DNA from: Enoplolaimus lenunculus
Lineage: Eukaryota > Nematoda > Enoplea > Enoplida > Thoracostomopsidae
Assembly (NCBI GenBank): GCA_030248215.1
Contig: JASANG010000611.1
Coordinates: forward strand, 124,001 to 188,000
Length of the DNA stretch: 64,000 bases
Reading direction: 5' to 3'
Every line of letters begins with the position of its first letter. The stretch's first letter is position 1. Position numbers and translations under genes: made by a program. The notes beneath the pieces are model-generated. The model was not told the DNA's origin. It was given only the letters and a program-made list of their open reading frames with translations, and did not search any database. Below, piece after piece: positions 22,541 through 36,200 of the stretch.

Positions 22541-24291
22541 TCAAATGTTGTTTCTGATAGGATTGTGGCATTTTAAGATGGCAGCGAGGTTTGAATGGGC
22601 CGAAATTTCAACTAAAAACGTTCGAATTACTTGCAGAACTCATGCCTTCTGCTAAAACGCAAAATTTGCTAATTTTTACCGTCTCTTCCAGCACCCCTTT
22701 GCATGGCCCTAATATGTGTTGAGGATAGGTAAGCTGTTCCAGTAATATATTCCCATTTCGCCAACTTTACCATTTTGAAACAAGAATCGATATTGAATCC
22801 TGTTTTTACGCCAAATGCTTCTTTCACTTTTCACTGGGCAGCCCGGAACATGTTTTGTTCGAGTTCATTAATCATCAACAAAAAGTGCTCTATATACCCG
22901 GTATGACCAGAAAATGTGAATATTACATGACACTGGCTTCTACGAACAAGTGCTCTCAACCTACAATCAAGTGGTTATCGTTTACAAGTAACCATCGGTC
23001 GAAAGACACTACGGACGTTAAATGCGAATACTATATTAGCATTCGCCAAATATCACATTGTACAAGACCATGTAATTTGAGCGCAATATTGATGCATCGT
23101 TAACTTTGTATCTCTCATGGACAGAGTGTTGAAAACACGAGCAAAACAGGCGTTGACGTCTGTTATTTAACGAGCAAGTATAAAAAGGTGTTAAATATTT
23201 GTTTTTGCACTAGTTGAAACTTTCTACTTGGGTTGTGGGCTTGTATGACTCCAAGGCACCAACTAGGGAAAAATTGTTCTAAAATCATCATTTTTCTTTG
23301 CATCTTTAGATTTTAGTGCTCTCAATTGTTGCGGTTGTGAATTTTTCAAAAAACACCAAAATAAAGCCGAGAACAGGTACAAGTATCTGCTCTATTTTAT
23401 TGGAATTGGTCAAAAATTCAAGTATTCCGCCATGGGTGAAAGCAGTTGATTTCGTTTATCTTTTCGTTTAGCACTGTTTGCCGTAGCATGATTATTTCGA
23501 ATTCATCTTATATCCTAGCCGGTAAATTTGGAAATCGTTACTTTTGCTTTCTTTAGCGTTTGTCTATAGATTGCGTTACAAGATAGGTGGCTGCTCTTTG
23601 TGTTCCATAGTTGGGCGCCGTAGCGTTTTCTATTTTTGAACCGGACAAGTTCCAGCTGATAAACATACTACATTTTTGCTTAAAGCTTAAATAGTCTTAG
23701 GCTTCGGGCTTTGCCATACAGTAGGCTTTAGGTGTAGGCTAGGAATATGCTATGTTTTGACCATTTTCTCCAGTCCGTAAAAAGAACGAGTACATCATTA
23801 AATCTAACAGGATCACGAGGGCTGTCGAGTCAGGTGAATCCTAGTCAACCATAGGAATCAAGTTTCAGCTTTGATCGAAGTTTCAGGAAGAAGGGAATGA
23901 CAAGTCCAAACTCAGTTTCCTACCAAATCCTTGCGTTTGCCCTATGCATTTGTTTGTGTGAGACAATTTTATTAAAATTTAATTCTTTTTCTCCGATTTC
24001 TAAGATTGTTACTGCATGAATAAAGAAAGGAAAAATAATACTAAGCTGTTTTTTCTGTAAATTTCAGGACCTAGTTGAAATAGCCAATACGGGATAATAA
24101 CATGTTTTTATTTATTGGTCTACTAGCATTTCCTATAAAATATATTTTATGGTATTTAGCCCTTTCAATTTCTTTACCAGAATTAAGAAGCCCCTATTAA
24201 TAATCATTACTTATTTGTTCCCCTTGGAGATACTTGTTTTACGGTTACGACGGTATTCGATTTATAAGTGATATAGCTAGCTACTACGTTG
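22541..24291. other. Intergenic upstream of the carboxypeptidase gene
   Basis: Apart from a G-type scrap near 23690-23755 (TAGGCTTCGGGCTTTG, TAGGCTTTAGGTGTAGGC) I see no element or gene. Any promoter of the carboxypeptidase would lie at its right end, but no motif stands out. Confidence 0.4.
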
Positions 24292-27200
24292 ATGGGTAAC
24301 ATAGTTTTGTTTTTAACGTTTTGTGTCGGACTAGGTTTCGCATTCCAGTACAAGCATCATGACACTCAAGCGGTAGTTGAATTGCTCGAGGAAATTAACC
24401 GAAAATGTCCGACGATCACGAAGCTTTATTCAGTGGGCAATAGTGTAGAAAATCGGCCGCTTCCTGTTATTCAGTTTGCGATTCCTGCTGAAAATGGCGA
24501 CATTCGCCACGACATTGGTAAGGTTAACAATTGTGTACGTCTTTATCGTTGAATAAACAGGTGTTTCGAGGTATTGGATAGGGATGTTCGTATTCGTGGT
24601 GTCAGTCTAGGAAGGAACCGGGACATCATACCTTTCAACTAAGCAGCTGGAAAAGCGGGCTAGAGGGTGGATCGAACTCTCAGCCTATGGATCCTTAAGC
24701 GAGCACTCTACCACTGCGCCACGTAGCCCGCCTGTCCAACTGCATTTTTCGTCGGCTATATTTGTCGACCGTATGCTGCCAGCTAGCATACATACAGTGC
24801 ACTGCACTATATTGCATGTGCACATAACGGACAAGCATGTCTCACATGCTTACATGCCCTTATTTTCAACAAGGTCGTCCCTTGACCGTCCATCCTATTT
24901 TCGACTGGATACCGGGTTCATAGCGCGGCAGTTTGCCATTGCGCTCACGGCGTAGCCCCCATGTCAGTCAAAGTTGTAAGTGAGGGATATCAGACCTTTC
25001 TACTAAGCAGCTGGAAAAGCGGGCTAGAGGGTGGATCGAACTCTCAGCCTATGGATCCTTAAGCGAGCACTCTACCACTGCGCTACGTAGCCCGCCTGTC
25101 CAACTGCATTTTTCGTCGACTATTTTTGTCGACCGTATGCTGCCAGCTAGCATACATACAGTGCACTGCACTATATTGCATGTGCACATAACGGACAAGC
25201 ATGTCTCACGTGCTTACACGTGGTATTGTATTTACTGCAACGTGGTGGTTATTACGTAAGTAATGTGTCAGGCTAGTGTGAGTAGCAGGCTGCTTTCGGT
25301 ACCAAAAATACCGGAGCCGGAAGTATCTGGCTGGAACCGGGTATCGGAACCGATAACTTTAATATGATGCTGTAATTGGCCTGGTTTGCGAACGGGAGAC
25401 CCGGGTTCTATCCGGACTGATCCAATATTTCATCTTGCGTTTTCTCAAACTTAAGTTGGGGATAGGTAGGGCTGTGTGTCGTATTGGTGCACGATCGGTA
25501 GTCAGTTATGGCGGCTGGCTACGCTGACCAAAAGATGTACTTTGGTGTTCTTGCTTCGGCAGATTCGATGTGGGCGGCAGTAGATCTTCGTTTCTCAGAC
25601 ACTGTTGGAAAAATGGGATCTGCACGACCCCCGTTCGAAGCTTTGCCCAAAGTTAAGGACCACGCCAGGAATCGAATCTCGGCTTTCTTGCGCTCGAGCC
25701 AAGCATGCTACCACTACACCATGTGGCCATTGTAACAGCTTCATATAGCGATATATGTGCACCAGGGTGCAAGCGGATATCAGGCTACGGCTCCAGCTCC
25801 GGCAAGAAATCGACATCCGGCTCCGGTATTCTAACTTGCCGAGTATGATTTTTAAAAAACATTAAACAATTTATACCATCATTCGTATTTATGCCAAGTA
25901 CCATTGGACAGACTGGCTTACTTTTACATATTTTTTCTGTCACACATGTAATTTAGATTTTTTGAATGTGATAGGTTACAATAACGCTGAAAAAATCAGC
26001 AGCACATTTCTATTATTCGTAAGGGTAAGCCTAAATTCAACGTCAAAATAAGACTATAAATAAGTAAGCAAAAATAATAGGTTGTTTTCGAGCCAGGGAT
26101 GGGCGGAAACCGAAAATAAAGTCTAGGTCTCGGTCAACTTTCGGTTATCACCGAAAAACATAAAATTTTCAAAAGAAATTATTTCTAAAGTCGGTTCCAA
26201 ACCACCGAGACTCAAGAAACCAAGACGTGCCAAATACCGATTATCGAGACTTGCTGAGATCGTGGCCCTGACTCCCATCCCTTGGGCTCCCCTAAATGTA
26301 ACATAAGCCATGTGAAGATTGCAACTGAACGCAACGCTACAAAAACATAGAATAGTATAATGTGGGTCGTTCTTAAAACGTTAAAAATGTATCAGTATGA
26401 GATGTTAAACTTTCTCACGTAAATACTTTAGGTACCTTAACGCGGAAGGCAGAATTGTACGGCACGTTCTAATGTCTGAATGCAATCTGGTATTAAATTT
26501 GAATTCATTATCCGGCTCCGTCAGTTTTTGGTTTCCGGTTTAACCCTGGTGCACATGGATTAAAATGTTTTTGCTTTGCATACGCTTATCTTGCACATAT
26601 ACCTCCATCCTTTTTCACAGGCGGTCGTCCCGCACATTGAATCCAACTCCCCGAATCCATGGACTTGCTGTTTGCACTGCCAAGTCTCGGTGGGACCTCC
26701 ATGTTGGAACAACCCGGTCTGCACGACCCCTGTTCGAAGTTTTCCCCAAAGTTCAGGACCACACCGAGATCGAACCATGGCCTTCTTGCGCTCGAGCCAA
26801 GCATGCTACCACCAGACCATGGGGTAATTGCAGCAACTTCATATACCGTTTTATGTGCAGTGCACATGTATTATAATCTTTTTGCTTTGCATACACTTAT
26901 CGTGTAATGCACATTCAGTGCCATAGAAGGTAAGGTGCATATGCGAAGCCAGAACAAACATAGCAGGGTGCCACCTAACTTACAATTTAGCTGCTTTCGA
27001 ATTCGAAACATACTGATTTTGCTGAATCTGATTCCGAATCCGGACCAGGGCGTCTAAAAATCACGTCATATAGATACGCGTGAACGTTGCAAGCCGAATG
27101 TTAAACAGGTAGTAAAAACATGTCAATTTTGAAATATATATATTTACAAACTAGGGATTTGCCGATAGCATAATTTTTGCCCATGCCGATACCGATGTCG

Positions 27201-30200
27201 ATTCTTATTTTAAAAATATGCCGATGCCGCTGCTAATTCCAAATTTACTATATACATTATGCATAAAGAACAGATAGGATACTACATTACGTACATCATT
27301 ATGCGAAGACTTAAAGCACAGCCACCATAAACGACTAAAATTATATGAGAACTGTTCATTATGATTATTTTTTCAAATACAAACTCAAGAGAGATAACAT
27401 TCTCTTTTTAGACACACTGGTATGCGCCAACAACTGAAATTGACAGCATTCCCACTGGCCACTGACTATTATGTGCAAAAAGTATCGGCAAAAAATAGGC
27501 ATTTTTTGCTGTGCCGATGTAGGTGCTCAGGAAAACTGCCGATTATTGCCGCTGCCGATTAATCGCCACATCCCTTGGATGAAAAATATTTTTTATTTTG
27601 AACTATGTATTGTCAGTTAGCAAAGTTTACACAGCAGCAGGGGTGGGCGATCTTGGGATTTAGCTGGTATCGGTCTCGATCTTGCTTTTTCCGGTGTAGG
27701 TGGTTTGCAAATCTAGACTAGACCAAAGAGTTGAAAAACCGATAAGCAACCACAAAAATTTCTCTTGGATCGCAGCTTTGGGCTAGAAGTATTTCTGCAT
27801 TTCGCCTTCCAAGACAGACAGCTAACGATTGTGAAGCACAGCTACCTGGTGATACAGCGATTTGAGAAACAGAATGACCCTTTGATTTTATTGTAACAAA
27901 GCTTAAACAGTTGCATTTTAGCGTTTAAAATATTTAAGGCATCGCGTAAAAATTATGGGTCATCCGTATTTATACCGTCTACGCTATGTTACGAAATTCT
28001 CCAGTCTACTGGGTCTGCCCTGGGATCAAGAACGACGCTACAGCTTTGAATGAATAAAGTAAAAAAATTAAGTTTGGCGGCGATTTATTAGTTTAATTGT
28101 ACGAGACGATAATTGAGATCAGATAGAATATATATTCAAAACTTTTGTTAAAAACTTTCCATTTTCGGTAACGGATAAAAATTGACTGTCTCGGTCTTGC
28201 TCTTTTGACCGAGACCGCCCATCCCTGCACTGCAGCAATGTTTTGCAATGTGAATGTGTACATAGACGGTATATTTCTTATTGGTTGGCGGAAGGGTGCA
28301 ACCGGAATTACAATTACCGAAACCGAAACTGGAATTTGAAAAAATTACGGGAGCGGAACCGGAACCGGAAAATGAAAAATACAGGTCACCTAAAAATTCA
28401 TGAAAAACTCATTTTTAAGCTTAGATTTTCAAAATCCACGGAAGCACAGTCTACCTTCGATGGTTTATTTTCGGTGATTGTCCAGGTTTATACACTAGGT
28501 CAAAAAATGTAGTAACCGGAAGGTCAAAAAGGCTGGAAATGGAATTCCAGTTGCACCCTGGTTGGCGGTCGTTTTTTGATTTGCGCTTTTTTATTCTGTT
28601 GAGGTTAGTCACGTGCTGCGCGAAGCGGGGGCTTTTGCAGTAAAGTATGGGTGGGGTTTGCGATTTCGGTTAAAATTAGATTCACAATTAGTTCTGATTC
28701 TGATGACAATTTTGAAATATTGTAACACACGAACTTTTCAGTTTCCATTCTTTTTGAAGCCGTTTTAGAAACGTTTTTCATTAAGCATTCGAGCGGATAG
28801 GTAAATGTTTTTCTGGTACCGTCTATTGTAACGTATGGCCCCGGCACCCTCTAACCCCGATGCCGTGGCCGAGATCCGGCTTCGGGACATCTCTAATTGG
28901 AACCCTGTTATACATGAACGTGCAAAAAGCAGAAACACGAATTTTAAGTAAAAAATTTACTTCCAACAGGATTTAGCTTCTTTCGCCTGGTACTGAGTGA
29001 GAGTTTGTCGCCCTCCACTATCCAGCAGGGGGAAACCCTTTATGGTTTATTGAGGGAAGCGAAACTACGAGCGAAGCTCGGAGTTTTGCGAAGCGGTTTA
29101 TGTTTTGTACTCGGGGGTCGAAAAGTGGATTTTCGTCTGTCTGTTTGTCCCTCTGTCCGTTCGAACAGAGTCTCAGAAAGCGCTGAACCGATTTTGATAA
29201 CCTTTTTTGTTTAAAAGCTTATCCTGGGGTGCTAACTCGCATTGGGAGCTTAAACTTTCAAGCCGTTTATTTCCTACCTGCTAATTTGCATAAGGGTTAA
29301 GCGTAAATTAGGACTTTTTACAGTATTTAACTAATTACCAATCGTACTGGGACTCAGGGTGGCAACAAAGGTTCGGATTCGGATTCAGCAAAAATTTGAG
29401 GTTCGGATTCGGATAACAAAGTTCGGCAATAATATGTTTTTTTCATTTTTAAGCAATAAAATTTTTAAATACCTTGCTATAAAAATCAATATTTTTATTT
29501 CAGGTGAGAAATCTCAGGACTGACGTCGGGTCGAAATATATTAACGTGTTAAAAGTTACGTATACGGCTGGCATTGCGTTTATATTCTAAAACAAATTAT
29601 AGATATATCTGAAATTTGCAACATGCAGGATTCGGATTCGGTTTCGGATTTGGCAAATTAGCACTGGATTCGGATTCGGTCAAATCGTGGATTCGGTTAT
29701 CAATCATGCAAATATGCAAATTAAGTAGTAGCTAACTATTAATTATCGGTTTCGAAGGTTTGTAGACAATTATTTAAATTCCTCGCACCCCAAAACCCTT
29801 TTATTGCTGAAAGATTGCTTGCAACGCTAATTATTAGTGAAATAACATAAAAAGTCACAATTTAGGCTTAACCGATTAAGCAAATATGCAAATTAGTTAT
29901 ATAATAGCTAACTATATATTCATTTATCGGTTCTGGAGATTTACAAAGATTTGATTTAGATTTCTCGCACAAAACCCCTTTAGTACTGAAATTATATTGC
30001 TTGTACCGTAATAATTTGTGAAATATCTTTAAAACTTTCAATTTAGGCTTAACCGATGCAAATTAGCCTGTTATATAGCTAATACACAGCTTAAAATTTT
30101 ATAACACCAATGCGAAGTTAACATCCCATGATGGCCGGCTTTCAAACATTATTAAAATCGGTTCAGCGGTTCCTACTCAATTACCAATGTGAGGTTAAAC

Positions 30201-33200
30201 CCCAGGATGACTGGCTTTCAAACAAAAAAGTTTATTAACATCGGTTCAGCGGTTCTTGATATTCTTTTCGGACGGACGGATATGCACCTTTTCACCCCCG
30301 TGCACAAAATATAAAACGCTTCGCGAATCTGTTTCGCTTCGCTCAATTAGGGTTATAAGCAATCTAATTTCAGTACTAAAGGTTTTTGGGTGTGAGCAAT
30401 CTGAATAAATTGTTCTTCAGCTTACAAAAGTGATATATAATTGAAAACGTAGTTAGCCAATAGCTAATTTGCATATTAGCTTAATTAGTGTTGCCTAAAT
30501 TAGGCTTTTTAAATTATTTCACTGATTAATTAGGGTTACATGTATTCAAATTCAGTACTAAAGGTTTTTGGTGCGAGAAATCTGAATAAATTGTTTACAA
30601 GCCTTCAAACCTGAATTGAATAAAACTTTTCAAATTATTTCACTGCGTATTAGGGTTACTGCAGGGTTTTTGGGTGCGCGCAATTAGAATAAATCCTTTA
30701 TGAACTTTAGACTGATAATTAAATAGTTGGGTAATAGCTAACTTATGTATTAGCTTACAGCTAAGCTTTAATTAGGCGGACCGGTAATCCGTACGTCGAG
30801 GGTTCGAGTCGCACCGAATCTGCAGTAAGCATGTCCGATCTTCGCTCAATAAATGTAGTTCTACTACGACTGGCAATATCATTTTACGTCAATCCTTGTA
30901 AACGCAGACACATCCAGAAAGTTGCAAAATGTAAAAGACTTTGGAAAAACAACCTTGTTTGTTACTTATATTTCAGTAAATACATACAACTGTATATATA
31001 ATCATTTATACACTAATACGTATACGTAAAAACTTAGAATTAAATTTTGTAGGTTTGACTGAGTTGACTGGTGTGTGGATCTTAATTTCAAGGGTTGGCT
31101 GACTTGACTGGTGCATTGTGGATCATTGAAGTTCACAAAATTTGTTGCAGCTGCTTTCTCATTGTCTGATGAAAAATGCAAGTTCTGCATGAAATTTGCA
31201 TCTACAAGTTCTCGCAGCAAAAACTTGAACGTGTGAATAGAGCTTAACCTTTCATTTCAGTAGGATTTCGACAATCTTTTTTGCCACAACGGGAACTGGA
31301 ACAGTAGTTGAACTTTCAATTTATATAAGTAGACTTTCACCCGAATATAAAAATTGTTCACGTGTCTTCTATGTTGCTTAAGTTGAAGCAGGTTTGTAGC
31401 CTCTAAGATTTTTTAGTTTTGCATTAGTGACACGTAACTTTTCCGACAGTAATTGAAGTTTTTATGAGCACATATATATTTTTCACTTATGTTCTGTGTT
31501 CGGCAAATTGAACATCCGGTCGCTTTGTATCTTGTGATGTGTGATGTACTTTATGTGACATTATGTATATTTTAAAGTACCGTTATGTACTAGTGTTTAA
31601 GACAAATTTGAAGCCATTTCAGTGAAATCAGAGGTTCTCGCTGTGGTCGTGATCTTCAGGATGTGCATCCCTGCTAAAAACATGCGGATTTTAGATTTTA
31701 TATAATACCGACCGGGATTGTCGGATTGCCTGAATCTTCGATTCTGTGATCTTTATAAAGAAATATACATCTACACGCGTATATAGTTTTCATGTAACCA
31801 GCTATACGTACTTACCTATGCCATATACGTACGTACGTGTATTCGACCGTTGTTGCATGTCATGTTTAGAGCCAGGCCCGTAGTCAGCTCATCGTGCTGG
31901 GGACTAAAAAATTTTCAGGAGGGGCATATTATGGTTTTCGTTGACTTACCAGCAGGTTGAGAGTTTTGTAGGGGCCGAGCCTCCCCTGCTTCCCTTGGCT
32001 ACGGGCTCGGTAAGAGCTCAGCATAGCATGTTGTGTATATCCAAAACTAGTGTCTTACTGAATGCCGAACTTAATGGAAATGTGTGTGCTAAGTAGCGTG
32101 TGTCGTGTAGGGTTTTCTGCTCGTTGCTGTGTTGTGACTGAGGCTTTTGATAGAATGGATGGCTTTGGGTTAGTTTCATATATGCACGTATATATAGACA
32201 TGCGTGTTGTTTGTTGGGTTATGCGTAAGGCTTGTCTCAGTCGGTTTGGTTAGCCAACAAAGACTGTTAGAAAATGTATTGTTTGTGTGTAAAGGCCTTT
32301 GAGCTTGCCTTGTCGATTCAAGGGTACATTATACTATTATTTTTATGAATGCGAATTTTTTTATTACGTATTAGTAAATGGTTGGTAATTGTAGTCATGT
32401 GATACATACTTAAGTAGTACGAGGTGTATTCAAACGAGTGGCACGTGGGTGGAAGAACATTTTCAATTTTATTAAATAGTGTATTTGTATAGGCCTTATA
32501 AGCACACATTACATTCACACTTAGTAAAGTTCTGTGTCTGCGTATTTGTCGGTTGTGTTGTGACGTTCGAGATGTTTTTGAAGGTACATTATGGGCTAGT
32601 GTACTGTATGATACTTTGCTAAAACAAACTTTATAGTTTAAATTTAAATGTTAAAGCGTTGTATATGTATATTAGATATATGTTCATATTTACGAATTGT
32701 GGCCTGTTTTTTATAAATGGTGTGTGGCAGTGATGGCATTTATATTTTGTAATGCCAGCAATATTATATATTTATTTTCTGTATGGGTAAATTATTGAAA
32801 AGTTATTTATTTGCAGCTAAATGTGTGTATTTTATGTATGTATTTACGTATGTAACCTTTGTATCTGATCAGCGTCTTGATCATTCATGAAAGTTATTTA
32901 AATGTTGATTTTCAAACAGACAATTACTATTCGAACAAGAATTCAAAATTTATTGGAAATATCAGATTTAATATGTAATGTACCAGAATGAAACTAATGA
33001 TACATGCTTATAACAGCGAACGCTAAAACCGCTTGAGAGCTATAGAATTGCGCTTCATTTTCGGAACCACGTAATACGTAGGTAGTGTTAATTGGTGAAC
33101 ATTGATATATGTCGGTCGATTAGTTCAAAATGTGCACAAGTTTTTGGTTCAGAGTGCTGTTCTTATTTATTTGTTGACCTAATGTGTTAAGTTTTATTTA

Positions 33201-36200
33201 CTAGAGACTTATAATTGGTTTTAATATAGTTTTTTTGTAGCCGTGTGAGCATAACGTACATTATTTTTGTTTCAGGTCGTCCAGAATTTAAATATGTTGG
33301 CAATATGCATGGTAACGAGGTTGTCGGTCGCGAAATGTTGTTAAAATTAGCTGACTATTTGTGCGATCGATACCAACATGGTGACGCGGAAGTGCGCAAA
33401 CTAGTCAATCTGACGTCAATTCATATCATGCCCACAATGAATCCGGACGGATACGAAATGGCGTACCGAATGGTATGTATATATGTCAGATGTGAATGAA
33501 ATAATTTATTTCATTTTGGGTTAATTTGGAAAATTTTAACCAATTGCTTTTCTGTAAAAACCTCTAAATTTTGAAAAACAAAAACCCTGTTGGAATTTGT
33601 TGAACTGTTCCTGTATTTTACTGCAAAATTATTGAGTCCATTTTGATTGTCACTAAATAATACGTATATGTTTCATAGAGCAGCGCTGTTTGGTTCCTAC
33701 TGTCGTGTGGGTGTCGAAATTGTTCGTAGTATGGTTAACTTTGTTTAAGTGGATTGATTCAGCGAACTTACGTGTATATATACTTTCCGCAAAATCCTCA
33801 ATGTACTTGTTCACTTTTTTACTGATTCATGAGTGTATAGGTTGGTTTGAATTTTTTCAGGGTGGTCAAGGTGGCTGGACGCTTGGTCGCGAAAATGCGC
33901 ATAACGTTGACTTAAATCGCGATTTTCCGGATTTGGACAGCTTATTGTTTTATCTCGAGTCGAATGGTGTACCGCGCTATGACCATTTGATGAGCGTATT
34001 TCACGACGAAAGCCGGGTAAGCTTGTGAATGGTGCCAGGTAAGCTTGTGAATGGTGATGTTGATCGATAATGCGGTGCACAATAAGCATTTGAAACCGGT
34101 TGAGGCTTGCCGTAGCATATTTTTACTGGAAAACAATATTTATAATATTAGCCGTATTTCAGTTTAGTCGACTAGATAAAAATTATCGTTTTACAGTTTG
34201 TTATCTATTCTGTGATTTACAAAATTTGATTTTTTAAGTAGCTAGAGTTATGCTGAACATAACGATAATAACGATCACTGGTGATATCGTACTTTTTAGT
34301 GGGAAGCAGTTTTTAAATATGTTTTTTCAAGTAGATACCACTGAATTCTGAGCTGAAATCGGTTCAGTTGTCTAATAAACATTTCGGGGCACCCACGCCG
34401 ACCGCTCCTTATAGCATTACACGGTTTGTTCAAACTTGCTTTTTTTACAGTTATCTCAGTAATACTAATATTATTGTTTATTGTTATAGCATGAACCGGA
34501 AACACGAGCGGTCGGCAGGTGGATTCTGCAAAGTCCGTTTGTGTTGAGTGCAAACTTGCACGAAGGTGATTTAGTCGCAAATTACCCGTTTGACTTGAGC
34601 AAAATCGAAGGCAAAAGCGTTTATTCTAAGTCACCAGATGATAGCACATTTAGGTGAGCGCATAATAAAATACACAATATTATCTTTTGCACCTGATTTT
34701 GTTAACATTTTAGCAGTTCGCTTAACGTTCTAGCTTCAGAAAAAAGTTGCATAAAAACTTTGGAACATATTTTACATTTTTGGAGAGCTTCGTTCACTGG
34801 ACGTTTTTTATTTAACTAAGTTTGCTAATTGTCGGATACAGATCGCTAACCACCATGCTTTGGCAAAAACATTTGCAGAATTGCGTAAAAATTGCACTGA
34901 ACTAGAATTGGAAAATTTTCATATTGTACAACATGCAGAGAATTGTTCAAAAACGTTATTGGAAAACTGTATCCCTAATGTCTGTTTGATTTAGATCTTT
35001 GGCGCTCGCTTGCTTGAAATGATACGTTTTTGGATCCGGTTTGCAAACCATGGGATTGCAAAAATTGTAGACCTATTTATAAAGCAGTGTATTAATAGTG
35101 TTTTATATCTTCTGAAAACTTTGCAAAATGCAAGAAATGCTGGAAATGTATAAAAATGATCATTTTAAACTTTGTCCAAGCAGAGTGGTGTGTATAATTT
35201 AGACACTTGGCGCTTGCTTACTCAACTGAACACACTACAATGGCTGATCCGGCGCGTAAACCATGCGATATGGCGGGCGATGATTATTTTGCGAAACATG
35301 GGGGAATCACTAATGGGGCGCGATGGTATTCGGTTGAAGGAGGTTGGTTTATTTAATGTGTCATGATGTTTAAAACCTGGCATTGACAGTAAGGGAACTA
35401 GTGTATTTATACACACAGTGATCTAGAAAAAATCGTGTCATTAATTGATATAAATCGAATGGTTACAAACGGATCTTTATAAAACATGAAGATTCATACA
35501 GGGGCACACGTTTTTGTCAAATATTGCACATGGAACCTGGGCTATCTTTGTATTCGCTACGCATGCTTATTATTTAGGAGGGTTGTCTTATTGTATTGAT
35601 TTTGTAGCCAATGTTACTTTTAGGGGCGTAACAACAGATTAAGCGTATTCCTAAGCCAAAGCCTAAGGGTTGCAATAATGTGTTCCTACGCCTAAGCCCA
35701 AGCCTAAGCAAAAAATGTAATTTAGAGTCTGAACCCACTTTGCGGAAAATTTTGTTCTAATTTGATTTAAAACGGAGACAGCTTGCAAGATGATCAAGGT
35801 GATTGTAATTGGTCACGGTATAATAAGGTATTACTTTTTGGTTTAGGAATGCAGGATTTTAACTACTTGGCGAGCAATTGTTTTGAAATAACTCTTGAAT
35901 TAAGCTGTCAGAAATTCCCGCCGGCTGAGCTCCTTGAAAACTATTGGAATGATAACAAAAACGCGCTACTTAACTTTATCTGGCAGGTAAGTATTGTTTA
36001 AATTTGAACCGTTTTATAAATTCAACATACGTGGAAAGGTATTTTTCAAAATGTATACACATTACACAGAACATTTTGATTGTAATTTTTAATGCAGCAT
36101 ATGCATACATAGCGAGTGTCAACAGTCTTTCAAGCCGAACAAATTTATTAATTATATGGATTGTGCAGTGTTTTAAATTTTTTTCGTTTCGACAGAAACG

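Noticed and set aside
24655-24731. Functional tRNA gene on the minus strand (perfect 7-bp acceptor stem, box A and B)
   Set aside because: The anticodon and T arms do not pair properly, and the block is repeated within a roughly 360-bp dispersed unit. It is better explained as a SINE head.
34841-35030. Possible carboxypeptidase exon after TACAG at 34840 (frame with [15 protein letters not shown])
   Set aside because: It is out of phase with exon 4 and lacks the family sequence. The exon at 35203-35342 supplies [13 protein letters not shown] and ITNGARWY in phase.
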